Notes: generated by a model not told the origin, from the letters alone. A stretch of 5,393 bases of DNA from DASTYK01 sp964384585 (GCA_964384585.1 CAYLME010000213.1:1-5393), one strand, 5' to 3'. Counted from the first letter of the stretch, positions 1-5,374 are shown. Made by a program: numbers and translations.

Positions 1-1
1 G

Positions 2-211
2 CCCGCGGTCACCTCTTTCCTCACGCGCGTCCGCAAGCGAGAACCCGGCGCGCTCGTGCACGTGATCACCGGGAAAGGGAAGGGCTCACCTGGCCGACCG
101 GTGCTCAGGACACGCATGAAGACGATGCTCCGCGCCGGGCTGCCGCAGGTGGACGCATGGGGGCCGGACCTCGATCAGGGAGGCTACCTCATTCGTCTGA
201 AGCAACGATGA
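2..211 (+). CDS. Smr-domain protein, C-terminal part (5' end outside window)
   Basis: The first 69 codons of an open frame with no start inside the window end at TGA 209-211. The translation has the order typical of the Smr domain (the MutS2 C-terminal or stand-alone small MutS-related domain): a helix (FLTRVRKREPG), a strand leading into the glycine-rich loop HVITGKGKGS, the stretch PVLRTRMKTML, and a final QGGYLIRLK strand resembling the GGxG...V.L end of the family. Smr domains bind nucleic acid and several are DNA- or RNA-nicking nucleases; the usual HGKG loop reads TGKG here, as in some stand-alone Smr proteins. The protein stops a few residues after the domain, so Smr is at the extreme C-terminus. 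Whether it belongs to MutS2 or to a short Smr protein cannot be told from this fragment. The next supported gene begins more than 220 bp downstream, so there is no tight coupling. Confidence 0.8.
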   Translation, partial: PAVTSFLTRVRKREPGALVHVITGKGKGSPGRPVLRTRMKTMLRAGLPQVDAWGPDLDQGGYLIRLKQR

Positions 212-298
212 ACCGGACAGCGCGGGCAGGCCACACGTCCTCCGTCCGATAACCGGATCCACCTGGAAGCACCCCGCACCCGCGGCTATCCTGGAGCC

Positions 299-410
299 AT
301 GGACAGCGAGACCCGGACCGCCTGAGGCTCTCGGCGACCGGATGGACGAAGGCTTTGCCGCGATGCGTGTCGGCTTCGCGCGCGTGTACCGCGAGCGGCA
401 GTCGAACTGA
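299..410 (+). other. Possible small broken reading frame in the spacer
   Basis: The spacer 212-438 holds no convincing gene. An ATG at 299 follows GGAG (293-296) closely but runs only eight codons to TGA 323-325. A second frame open from 201 to TGA 408-410 encodes, from ATG 342, a 22-residue peptide (MDEGFAAMRVGFARVYRERQ plus SN) with helix-like character. The two could be joined by a single frameshift near 317-321 to make a short protein of about 37 residues. No family is recognised, the start is poorly placed, and GC-rich DNA gives such frames by chance. It is listed mainly to describe this spacer; a decayed gene remnant is one possible reading. Confidence 0.15.
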
Positions 411-438
411 GCGGCTCCACCCCGATCGCGCTCCCGCC

Positions 439-995
439 ATGACCCACGCCGAAGCCGTCCGCTTCCTCGCCGCAGCCGGCCCGTTCAACGGCACCTGGGC
501 CGATGTCGGCGCCGGCAGCGGCACCTTCGCCCGCACCCTCGCCGAGCTGCTCGGCCCGACCGCGCCGTTACCGCAATCGACAGGGACGAGCGTGCCCTCG
601 CCCGCCTTCGCGCGCACGGGACCCGCGCGAGCAACGCAGGCGCGCCCATCACGGCGGTGCCCGGCGACATGCATGACCTGTCCTCCCTCATCGCACGCGG
701 GGTGAACAGCACCATCGACGGCTTCCTCTTTGCGAACGTGCTCCACTTCACGCGTAAGCCCGACGCCGTGCTCGCGCAGGCAGCGTCGCTGCTGAAGCCG
801 GACGGACGCGTCGTCGTGATCGAGTACGAGCGTCGCATGCCGAATCCGTGGGTGCCGCACCCGCTGCCGCTCGCGCGACTGGCCGGGATCGCGGCGCGCG
901 CGGGACTCACCGCGCCGCGCGAGGTCGCACGGCGCGCGTCGGCGTACCACCGGGAGATGTACTGCGCGGTAATGACAGCACGAACAGGCCCATGA
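439..995 (+). pseudogene. Class I SAM-dependent methyltransferase, frameshifted
   Basis: The frame starting at ATG 439 encodes MTHAEAVRFLAAAGPF and then the SAM-binding motif I ADVGAGSGTFARTLAELLG (about residues 21-39, D22 and G24-x-G26-x-G28). After codon 562-564 this frame loses sense, while the frame starting at 564 continues the fold: VTAIDRDERAL (strand 2 ending in the acidic residue expected to bind the SAM ribose), then DGFLFANVLHF (motif IV region), LLKPDGRVVVIEYERR, and an end at TGA 993-995. The shift matches loss of one base around 562-566; restored, the protein would be about 185 residues, normal for a small Rossmann-type methyltransferase. No further stops lie downstream of the break, so either the lesion is recent or it is a sequencing or assembly error in GC-rich DNA. 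The substrate cannot be predicted. There is no clear Shine-Dalgarno before ATG 439; an in-frame TTG at 355 gives a less convincing N-terminus. The stop overlaps the start of the next gene. Confidence 0.8.
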
Positions 996-1219
996 GCACA
1001 CTCTGGATCATCGCCGCCCTCGTCGTGGCCGGCGCAGGCGCGCTGGCGCGCCGCCGCACACGCAGCGCTCGTGATGCACGGCTGGACGACGACGCGATCC
1101 GCAGGATCGAGCTGGGGCTGCCGTTCGAGGCCGATGAGCCGCTCGACCTCGATGAGGTGCGCTCTGCCGAAGAGGAGTTCTGGGCGGACCCGGAAGATCC
1201 GGAGGAGTTCGGGGTGTAA
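992..1219 (+). CDS. Small membrane-anchored acidic protein of unknown function
   Basis: This 75-residue protein begins at ATG 992, which overlaps the methyltransferase stop as ATGA, so translational coupling is likely. Residues about 3-19 (TLWIIAALVVAGAGALA) form one hydrophobic segment followed at once by RRRTR, the positive-inside signature of an N-terminal anchor with a cytoplasmic tail. The tail is strongly acidic, with the pattern LDDDAIRRIELGLPFEADE, then PLDLDEVRSAEEEFW, ending DPEDPEEFGV. The hydrophobic-basic-acidic layout, the coupling and the clean TAA support a real gene. I do not recognise a named family; the acidic tail might be a protein-interaction segment, which is inference. 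A longer in-frame start at 848 exists but would read out of frame through the methyltransferase coding region, so it was not used. The gene converges with the tetR-type gene, with a 21-bp gap. Confidence 0.7.
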   Translation: MSTLWIIAALVVAGAGALARRRTRSARDARLDDDAIRRIELGLPFEADEPLDLDEVRSAEEEFWADPEDPEEFGV

Positions 1220-1240
1220 GCGCCGCCTGTTCGATGTACG

Positions 1241-1837
1241 CTACTTCGTACCGGCCGCCACACCGCATTGGATGAGCGTGGCGAGCGCCGCGGTCGCGGC
1301 GCGGCGACTCGCGGCACCGCGCCCCATTTCCCGCGCGATCGCCTCCGCTGCTCCGACGAGCCCCGCGCAGCGCACGCGCAGCGCCGCCGGCGTGCACGTC
1401 GCGAAGGGTGCGAGCGCGTCGCAGTAGATCTGCACGTAGCTGTCGATCAGCTCCTGCTGCACGGCTGCGGTCGTTTCATCTCCCTGCAACGCGGCTGAGA
1501 TCGCCTGCCACGCGGCTCCCACCGACAGATAGCAATCGATGTAGGCCCGGCTCAGCACACGAGCGACATCGGGGAGCGTGGCCGGTGCACGCTCGAGTGC
1601 TCTTCGCAGGATCGCTACCTGCCGGGCATCGATGCGCCGGAACAACGTGATGAGCAGGCCGCCGCGGGTTCCGAAATGGTCGTACGTGATCGGCTTGGTG
1701 ACACCGGCGGCATCGGCAAGCGTCGCCAGGGTGAGCGCGTCGGCGCCGCGCTCGGCGACGATGGCCTGCGCAATGTCCAGGAGCTGCTCGCGTCGAGCGG
1801 CCTTCGTCAGCCGCGCTCCGGCCCGTGTCTTCATCAT
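1241..1837 (-). CDS. TetR/AcrR-family transcriptional regulator
   Basis: A 198-residue protein with the TetR layout: an N-terminal helix (REQLLDIAQAIVAERG, about residues 16-31), then the helix-turn-helix LTLATLADAAGVTKPITYDHF (about residues 35-55), whose recognition helix ends in the characteristic YDHF, followed by TRGGLLITLFRRID. The rest (about 75-198) is helical and alanine-rich, as expected of the ligand-binding and dimerisation domain. TetR proteins are usually dimeric repressors released from DNA by a small molecule; the ligand is unknown here. Two adjacent ATGs are possible (1837 or 1834). GAAGGG lies 5 nt upstream of the first, which favours 1837. The gene is divergent from the saccharopine-dehydrogenase-like gene, and two palindromes in the shared intergenic region are the probable operator, suggesting autoregulation plus control of the neighbour. 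Length and domain order are normal. Confidence 0.93.
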   Translation of the reverse strand: MMKTRAGARLTKAARREQLLDIAQAIVAERGADALTLATLADAAGVTKPITYDHFGTRGGLLITLFRRIDARQVAILRRALERAPATLPDVARVLSRAYIDCYLSVGAAWQAISAALQGDETTAAVQQELIDSYVQIYCDALAPFATCTPAALRVRCAGLVGAAEAIAREMGRGAASRRAATAALATLIQCGVAAGTK

Positions 1838-1921
1838 CCCTGCCCTTCACTCCCTCCCTGCAGCAGGCCAATCCCGGTCGCTTCCAGCTGTCGATTGGTC
1901 CTGTTGGCTCGTCGGACTCTG

Positions 1922-1951
1922 ATGTTACGATTGGTAACTTACGAATGGTAA
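1922..1951 (-). promoter_or_regulatory. Candidate promoter of the TetR-type gene
   Basis: On the minus strand TTACCA (1951-1946) and TAACAT (1927-1922) are spaced by 18 bp; each matches four of six bases of the sigma-70 consensus boxes TTGACA and TATAAT. Both boxes lie within or at the edge of the tandem palindromes, as expected if the repressor shuts off its own promoter. The matches are weak, partly forced by the palindrome sequence itself, and the consensus may not hold in this organism. On the plus strand an even weaker pair, TTGGTC (1895-1900) and TCTGAT (1918-1923), could serve the divergent gene and would place the start of transcription inside the operator. Confidence 0.25.
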
Positions 1952-1952
1952 G
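1924..1952. promoter_or_regulatory. Tandem palindromic operator, probable TetR binding site
   Basis: Two 15-bp palindromes abut and share base 1938: GTTAC-GATTG-GTAAC (1924-1938) and CTTAC-GAATG-GTAAG (1938-1952). Each has perfect 5-bp arms around a 5-bp centre. Read as direct repeats they have a 14-bp period and agree at 12 of 14 positions (TTACGATTGGTAAC versus TTACGAATGGTAAG). They stand 44 bp before the ATG of the oxidoreductase and 86 bp before the regulator start, in a region that is less GC-rich than the flanking genes. Short inverted repeats in a divergent intergenic region are typical of TetR-family operators, and two adjacent sites suggest two dimers binding together. The assignment to the adjacent regulator is inference from position. 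Confidence 0.75.
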
Positions 1953-1985
1953 CAGTTTCGGTGACCAGGTGACATCAGCTTCCTG

Positions 1986-1996
1986 CAAGGTAACAC
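1986..1996 (+). promoter_or_regulatory. Ribosome binding site of the oxidoreductase gene, overlapping an operator-like half site
   Basis: AAGG at 1987-1990 lies 6 nt before ATG 1997, which is good Shine-Dalgarno spacing and decides the start. The same bases continue as GGTAAC (1989-1994), identical to one arm of the upstream palindrome with its preceding G (GGTAAC at 1933-1938). No matching opposite arm is present, so it may be chance. Confidence 0.55.
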
Positions 1997-3019
1997 ATGA
2001 CACAGCATGCACCGGTACTCATCGTCGGCGGGTCGGGCGTGGTGGGATCACGCGCGGCGCACCTGCTGCGCCGCTATCACCCCGGGCTGCCGATCGCCAT
2101 CGGTGCGCGGGACAAGTCGCGTGCGGCCGCCGTTGCGGCGGACGTCGGCGGCCCCACGTACGGGCTTGCGGTCGACGTTTCATGCCGCGACCTGGGTCAG
2201 TCTGACGGGGACGTGTTCTCGGCGGTCCTGGTATTCCTGCGCGATGAGACGCTGAACACGATGCGATTCGCGCAGGAGCGAGGCATTCCTTACGTGAGCC
2301 TGTCGTCGGGAACCTTCGAGATCGGTCCGGAGGTCGCACGCTACATTCACGACCCGGACAGCGCGCCGGTGTTGCTGGCCAGTCACTGGCTGGCGGGTGC
2401 AGCCGTCTTTCCGGCGCTGCACGTGGCGCGGGAGTACGCAACGGTGGACGAGATCCGGATCGGCGTGCTGGTCGATCCCGAAGACTTCGGTGGACCGGCC
2501 GCGCACGCCGACTATGAGCGCATCATGCGTGCATCGCCGGCCGCGCTGCGGCTGACGAACGGCACGTTCGAGTGGGTCGACGGAGACGCGGGCAGGGCAC
2601 GCTTTCGCCGCGTCGACGGCGTCGACGTTCCGGCGCAGGCGTATGGCCCGTTCGACGTGATCGGCCTCGCCGCGGCGACGGACGCACGCGGCGTCTGGCT
2701 CGACCTTGCGATCGAGACATCGTCCAGTCGCGCGCGAGGCGCACCATTCTCGACGGAGATCATCATCGAGATCAGCGGGGCTCATCGGTCGCGCGGACAC
2801 GCCAGGACACGCGTGGAGGTCGTTCACCCGGAAGGGCAGGCGCCGCTCACTGCGCTCTGCGCCATCCTGGGGGTCGAGCGCCTGCTGGGCCTCGACGGGC
2901 AATCGCCCGTGCCTGCGGGACTGTACCTGCCCGAATCGATACTGGATCCGGCATACGTCGTCGGCCGCATGCGTGAGATCGGCGCCGAGGTGCGTCATGC
3001 GCCCGAGGTGCTCGCATGA
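1997..3019 (+). CDS. Saccharopine dehydrogenase-like NAD(P)-binding protein
   Basis: A 340-residue protein opening with a Rossmann strand and dinucleotide-binding loop, VLIVGGSGVVGS (residues 7-18, GxxGxxG at G11, G14, G17), followed by helix AAHLLRR and strand 2 ending IAIGARDKSRA; R38 sits where NADP-preferring enzymes often hold the 2'-phosphate. Then come DVFSAVLVFLRDETL and a section with GIPYVSLSSGTF, the arrangement of the saccharopine dehydrogenase NADP-binding superfamily (also trans-acting enoyl reductase-like proteins). The C-terminal half (about 130-340) is a mixed alpha/beta domain that would close over the substrate. Substrate and reaction are unknown; true lysine-pathway saccharopine dehydrogenase is unlikely because there is no lysine-biosynthesis context. 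ATG 1997 is preceded by AAGG at good spacing. The gene is divergent from a TetR-type regulator with a tandem palindrome between them, so it is probably repressed until a ligand appears. Confidence 0.85.
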   Translation: MTQHAPVLIVGGSGVVGSRAAHLLRRYHPGLPIAIGARDKSRAAAVAADVGGPTYGLAVDVSCRDLGQSDGDVFSAVLVFLRDETLNTMRFAQERGIPYVSLSSGTFEIGPEVARYIHDPDSAPVLLASHWLAGAAVFPALHVAREYATVDEIRIGVLVDPEDFGGPAAHADYERIMRASPAALRLTNGTFEWVDGDAGRARFRRVDGVDVPAQAYGPFDVIGLAAATDARGVWLDLAIETSSSRARGAPFSTEIIIEISGAHRSRGHARTRVEVVHPEGQAPLTALCAILGVERLLGLDGQSPVPAGLYLPESILDPAYVVGRMREIGAEVRHAPEVLA

Positions 3020-3085
3020 GTGCGCAGCCGAATCGCGACCCGGCCGCGGGGTCCGCTCGACGTCGCACTCAGCAGCGAGGTACCG

Positions 3086-3110
3086 CGGTGGACCGGGCAA
3101 AGCTCCACCG
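3086..3110. terminator. Hairpin between convergent genes, possible bidirectional terminator
   Basis: CGGTGGA (3086-3092) and TCCACCG (3104-3110) form a perfect 7-bp stem with an 11-nt loop (3093-3103). It lies in the 109-bp gap between the convergent ends of the oxidoreductase (3019) and the membrane protein (3129). No T-run follows on either strand, so it is not a classic intrinsic terminator; position is the main argument. Confidence 0.35.
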
Positions 3111-3128
3111 ACTACGAGACGGCCACCG

Positions 3129-3509
3129 TCACGCCAATCCCACCCCGTACGCCAGCTGCGTCGCCGCGACGAACAGCAGCCCGGTGAACACCAGGTCCTC
3201 GACCCAGTCGATCATCCGGGGGTTGCGCTCGGGCAGCACCTGCGGGTTGTAGTAGAAGATCGACACGAGAATCATCGCGACCGCGAAGCCGAGCGCGAGC
3301 CACTGCGATCCCGTGACTCCACGGAAGAGCAGCGTGATCACGACGGCCGCAGTGCCGTACAGTGCCACGCCCTGCACGATGAACGCACGCATCGTGTCGT
3401 GGCGCGAGGTGCCGGCCTTCGATGTGGCGCGGTACAGCTCGTACAGGAGCGAGAGTGCAAATGCGACCGTGAGCACCCAGGCCGCGTGAATCGAGAGTGT
3501 ATCGGTCAT
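3129..3509 (-). CDS. Small integral membrane protein with four predicted helices, unknown function
   Basis: The predicted 126-residue protein is mostly hydrophobic. Four membrane segments are visible: about residues 8-26 (HAAWVLTVAFALSLLYELY), 42-63 (AFIVQGVALYGTAAVVITLL), 70-88 (WLALGFAVAMILVSIFYY) and 103-124 (EDLVFTGLLFVAATQLAYGV). The loops RATSKAGTSRHD and NPQVLPERNPRMIDW are short and polar. I do not recognise a family; no catalytic or metal-binding signature is evident. ATG 3509 gives the cleanest start just before helix 1; an in-frame ATG at 3518 would add three residues, and still longer starts add a cysteine- and arginine-rich leader that does not look coding. The SD-like GGGG (3513-3516) is only 3 nt from ATG 3509. 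The gene lies 201 bp downstream of the serine hydrolase on the same strand, so joint transcription is possible but not evident. Confidence 0.75.
   Translation of the reverse strand: MTDTLSIHAAWVLTVAFALSLLYELYRATSKAGTSRHDTMRAFIVQGVALYGTAAVVITLLFRGVTGSQWLALGFAVAMILVSIFYYNPQVLPERNPRMIDWVEDLVFTGLLFVAATQLAYGVGLA
3138..3152. repeat. 15-nt direct repeat, copy 1
   Basis: TCCCACCCCGTACGC here is identical to 3533-3547. This copy encodes the last residues of the membrane protein (AYGVG on the minus strand). Similarity extends a little beyond, with CA and one mismatched base before it and AGC shortly after. Confidence 0.6.
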
Positions 3510-3532
3510 CGTCCCCATGCGTGTCTGGTCAG

Positions 3533-3547
3533 TCCCACCCCGTACGC
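3533..3547. repeat. 15-nt direct repeat, copy 2
   Basis: Identical to 3138-3152 and 395 bp from it. This copy lies 23 bp upstream of the membrane gene start. Read on the minus strand in the corresponding frame it would give AAYGVGL, like the end of the downstream protein, so it could be a leftover of a duplicated gene end. It could also be a chance match in GC-rich DNA. Confidence 0.5.
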
Positions 3548-3678
3548 AGCAGGGCAGGGCGCCTGTGAGACGATCAGGCCGTCCGATGCATGACACGCGG
3601 TATGGGACCAAGGTCGTACCACCAGCAGGAGACGAATCACTTCCGGAGCGGACCGCTCACCATCCGCGTGGAGTGACC

Positions 3679-3709
3679 GCACGCGCCGCGGCCGGGCTGG
3701 AACGCGTGC
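3679..3709 (-). terminator. Hairpin just after the serine hydrolase stop, possible terminator
   Basis: GCACGCG (3679-3685) and CGCGTGC (3703-3709) pair as a perfect 7-bp GC-rich stem with a 17-nt loop that can itself fold partly (CCGCGG, CGGCCG). On the minus strand it begins one base after the hydrolase stop codon (3711-3713). There is no T-run after it. The position suggests 3'-end formation or transcript stabilisation. The rest of the spacer 3510-3678 shows no supported gene. Confidence 0.3.
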
Positions 3710-3710
3710 T

Positions 3711-4832
3711 CTACTGCTCGAACATCGCGTCCAGCACCGGCCGCGCCGCACTCCAGATCCGCTCGCGCTCGCGTGCGGACGCCTCGATCGCGATGAAGGC
3801 AGCGTATCCGCGCTCCGCGTCGATCCACGGAATCGCACCGTACAGTCCCGGGCTCGCGACCAGCCCGTCCTCGTACCGGTCGATCCACCAGCCGAGGCCG
3901 TACCCATGGAGCTGCCCGTTCGGTGTCGTGCCGCCGTACATCTTCGCGATGCGGTCGTGCTGCATCCGCTCCACTGCATCTTTCGAGAGGGCGACGCTGT
4001 CGCCGCAGGATCCGCCGCGCAGGTGCATGAGCAGGATCCGGCCGTAGTCCTCCACGGTGATGTATGCGCCGCCCTCGATGTTCGGGTTGGCAGTGTACGG
4101 CAGTGTGGTCGTGTCGCCATCGAACCACGACGGATAGCGGAAGCGCGTGTCGTTGCCGAACTGGTTGGTGTAGCCGAGGCTGTATGCGCCGCACGTCGCG
4201 ACGTACGTCTCGTGTACGAGCTCGTTCCACGACCGGCCGCTGACCGCCTCGGCGATGCCGCCGGCGAGTTGCCACTGCGCACCGCCATAGCGGAACCGTT
4301 CGTCGGGCGGAATGCGCTCCGCTTCGTCGGCCGCCTGGTACACCTGCCGCGCGCACTCCGACAGTGAGCCGTCCGGCGCGTACTGGCAGCGGTACGGCTC
4401 GTAGGCCGGTCGGTCGAGTCCCGGGATGCCAGCGCTGTTCGAGATGAGCTGTGCGACGGTCAGCTCCGCCTTGGCCGTACCCCAGCTGTCACCGACGTAC
4501 GCGCCGATCGGTGCATCGATGTCGAGAAGGCCCTGGTCCGCGAGTCGCAGAAGGACACCGGCACTCAGCGGCTTGCTCGCGGAGGCGATGAGGAAGACGC
4601 GCGCCTCGTCGAATGCACCGTACCCCTGGACGTGTACGATGCCGCGCTCGCGATGCACGACGACCGCGGCCGCGCCTTCGAGGCCGAGGCCGCGCACCGC
4701 GTCGCTCACCACATCATCGAAGCGGGCGAAGTCCGTGTCGTCGATGGGCGGCGACACGGGCGGCGGGTTGCTGCATGCGGCGACGAGTGCACACGCAAGG
4801 ACGAGCGACAGGAACCGCATCTCGATTCGCAT
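3711..4832 (-). CDS. Beta-lactamase-fold serine hydrolase, lipoprotein
   Basis: A 373-residue protein of the class C beta-lactamase / penicillin-binding-protein-like serine hydrolase superfamily. Residues 1-20 are a lipoprotein signal (MRFLSLVLACALVAAC) with lipobox cysteine C20 followed by SNPPP, so it should be membrane-tethered outside the cytoplasm. The first active-site motif is S84-A-S-K87 (ASASKPLSAGVLLRL). LTVAQLISNSAGIPG (about 124-138) matches the region usually reading LLTHTSGLP. The second motif, usually YxN, is Y182-G-G184 in FRYGGAQWQLAGGIAE. The third, usually KTG or HxG, appears as GLYG (329-332) in ASPGLYGAIPWID. Four mature cysteines (C149, C160, C214, C276) could form disulfides. 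The substrate is unknown: such proteins include peptidases, esterases and amidases, and antibiotic resistance should not be assumed. ATG 4832 is chosen because AGGGG lies 5 nt upstream; the ATG at 4820 has a weaker site. It starts 8 bp after the barrel-like gene, suggesting an operon. Confidence 0.88.
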   Translation of the reverse strand: MRIEMRFLSLVLACALVAACSNPPPVSPPIDDTDFARFDDVVSDAVRGLGLEGAAAVVVHRERGIVHVQGYGAFDEARVFLIASASKPLSAGVLLRLADQGLLDIDAPIGAYVGDSWGTAKAELTVAQLISNSAGIPGLDRPAYEPYRCQYAPDGSLSECARQVYQAADEAERIPPDERFRYGGAQWQLAGGIAEAVSGRSWNELVHETYVATCGAYSLGYTNQFGNDTRFRYPSWFDGDTTTLPYTANPNIEGGAYITVEDYGRILLMHLRGGSCGDSVALSKDAVERMQHDRIAKMYGGTTPNGQLHGYGLGWWIDRYEDGLVASPGLYGAIPWIDAERGYAAFIAIEASARERERIWSAARPVLDAMFEQ

Positions 4833-4840
4833 GGCATCCC

Positions 4841-5374
4841 CTACCGGCGTCGCCGCGCCGGACGGGAGCGCCCGCCGAGCGGCACATTCGCGCCGAACGC
4901 GAGCCGGAAGGGCGAGTCACCGTCGACGAAGGTCCAGCGCGCTTCGGCGAAGGGGCGGAAGGGAAGGCGCCGCCCGGGCGCCTGGAGCCCGGCGAAGACA
5001 TTCGCCCCCACCTTCGTCTCGGCCTCGGCATCGACCTCGTCGTCATGGACACGGTTCAGAAGCGCGAGTCCGCCACCGGCATAGAGGAACCCGGCGCGGC
5101 CGGGCCGGAGCGCCAGGTCCGCGTTGAGCTGCCAGTCCGTACGGTCATCGCCGAAGTACGCATCGCCGCTCGGCAGGAACGCAATCCGCCGCGCGATCGG
5201 GATCGATGCCTGTCCGCCGATCGACCAGGCCTCCGCATCGAAGTCGTAACCGCCGCGAACGCCGATTGCCGCCGGCGGCGTCGGGCGCTCGAACTGCGTG
5301 CGCGCGCGCGGCGGCGCTTCGGCGGGCGTCGCCATCGCCGCCACTGCAATCGCGACGAGCGCCGCCGCGATCAC
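4841..5374 (-). CDS. Exported beta-barrel-like outer-membrane protein (start possibly beyond the window)
   Basis: The 177-residue frame begins with a hydrophobic stretch (AAALVAIAVAAMA) and a likely signal peptidase site after PAEA (residue 20). The mature part alternates polar and hydrophobic residues with glycine- and aromatic-rich strands: AIGVRGGYDFDAEAW, SIGGQASIPI, RIAFLPSGDAYFG, WQLNADLALRP, AGFLYAGGGLALL, GANVFAGLQ, RPFAEARWTFVDG and FRLAFGANVPL. This fits a small eight-stranded barrel of the OmpA/porin-like kind, though no named family is certain. The chosen start is GTG 5374, with AGGA 6 nt upstream. The frame stays open to the window edge, and the leader from GTG lacks a basic N-region while the residues upstream include an arginine, so a start outside the window is possible. 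The C-terminus ends in an arginine-rich tail (RPARRRR) rather than the terminal aromatic common in barrels. It lies 8 bp upstream of the hydrolase lipoprotein. Confidence 0.7.
   Translation of the reverse strand: MIAAALVAIAVAAMATPAEAPPRARTQFERPTPPAAIGVRGGYDFDAEAWSIGGQASIPIARRIAFLPSGDAYFGDDRTDWQLNADLALRPGRAGFLYAGGGLALLNRVHDDEVDAEAETKVGANVFAGLQAPGRRLPFRPFAEARWTFVDGDSPFRLAFGANVPLGGRSRPARRRR

Noticed and set aside
562..566. Programmed ribosomal frameshift in the methyltransferase
   Set aside because: No slippery heptamer, stimulatory hairpin or nearby in-frame stop with a Shine-Dalgarno-like element is visible; a one-base deletion or sequence error is simpler.
848..991. Upstream extension of the small acidic protein to ATG 848
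   Set aside because: The added residues are an out-of-frame reading of the methyltransferase C-terminus; the ATGA overlap at 992 places the helix at the N-terminus as expected.
189..1001. Long minus-strand open frame of 270 codons opposite the methyltransferase
   Set aside because: The translation is arginine- and alanine-rich with no recognisable domain, and it lies antisense to a frame with clear SAM-methyltransferase motifs; long antisense frames are common in GC-rich DNA.
1960..1973. Direct repeat GGTGAC at 1960-1965 and 1968-1973 as another regulator site
   Set aside because: Two hexamers 8 bp apart are too short and have no matching inverted partner; weak compared with the tandem palindrome next to it.
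2180..3100. Minus-strand open frame of 306 codons opposite the saccharopine-dehydrogenase-like gene
   Set aside because: The opposite strand encodes a well-formed Rossmann protein with a good ribosome binding site, while this frame is low in hydrophobic structure and rich in arginine and histidine.
3016..3252. Plus-strand frame starting with an ATGA overlap at the end of the oxidoreductase gene
   Set aside because: The overlap looks like operon coupling, but the product is arginine-rich without a domain, runs through the hairpin and overlaps the end of the membrane protein gene on the other strand.
2706..3593. Plus-strand open frame of 295 codons spanning two real genes
   Set aside because: It covers the end of the oxidoreductase out of frame and the membrane protein antisense; the composition is that of a shadow frame.
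3711..4832. Calling the serine hydrolase an antibiotic-resistance beta-lactamase
   Set aside because: Only the SxxK motif is canonical; the second and third motifs diverge and the superfamily is mostly esterases, amidases and peptidases.
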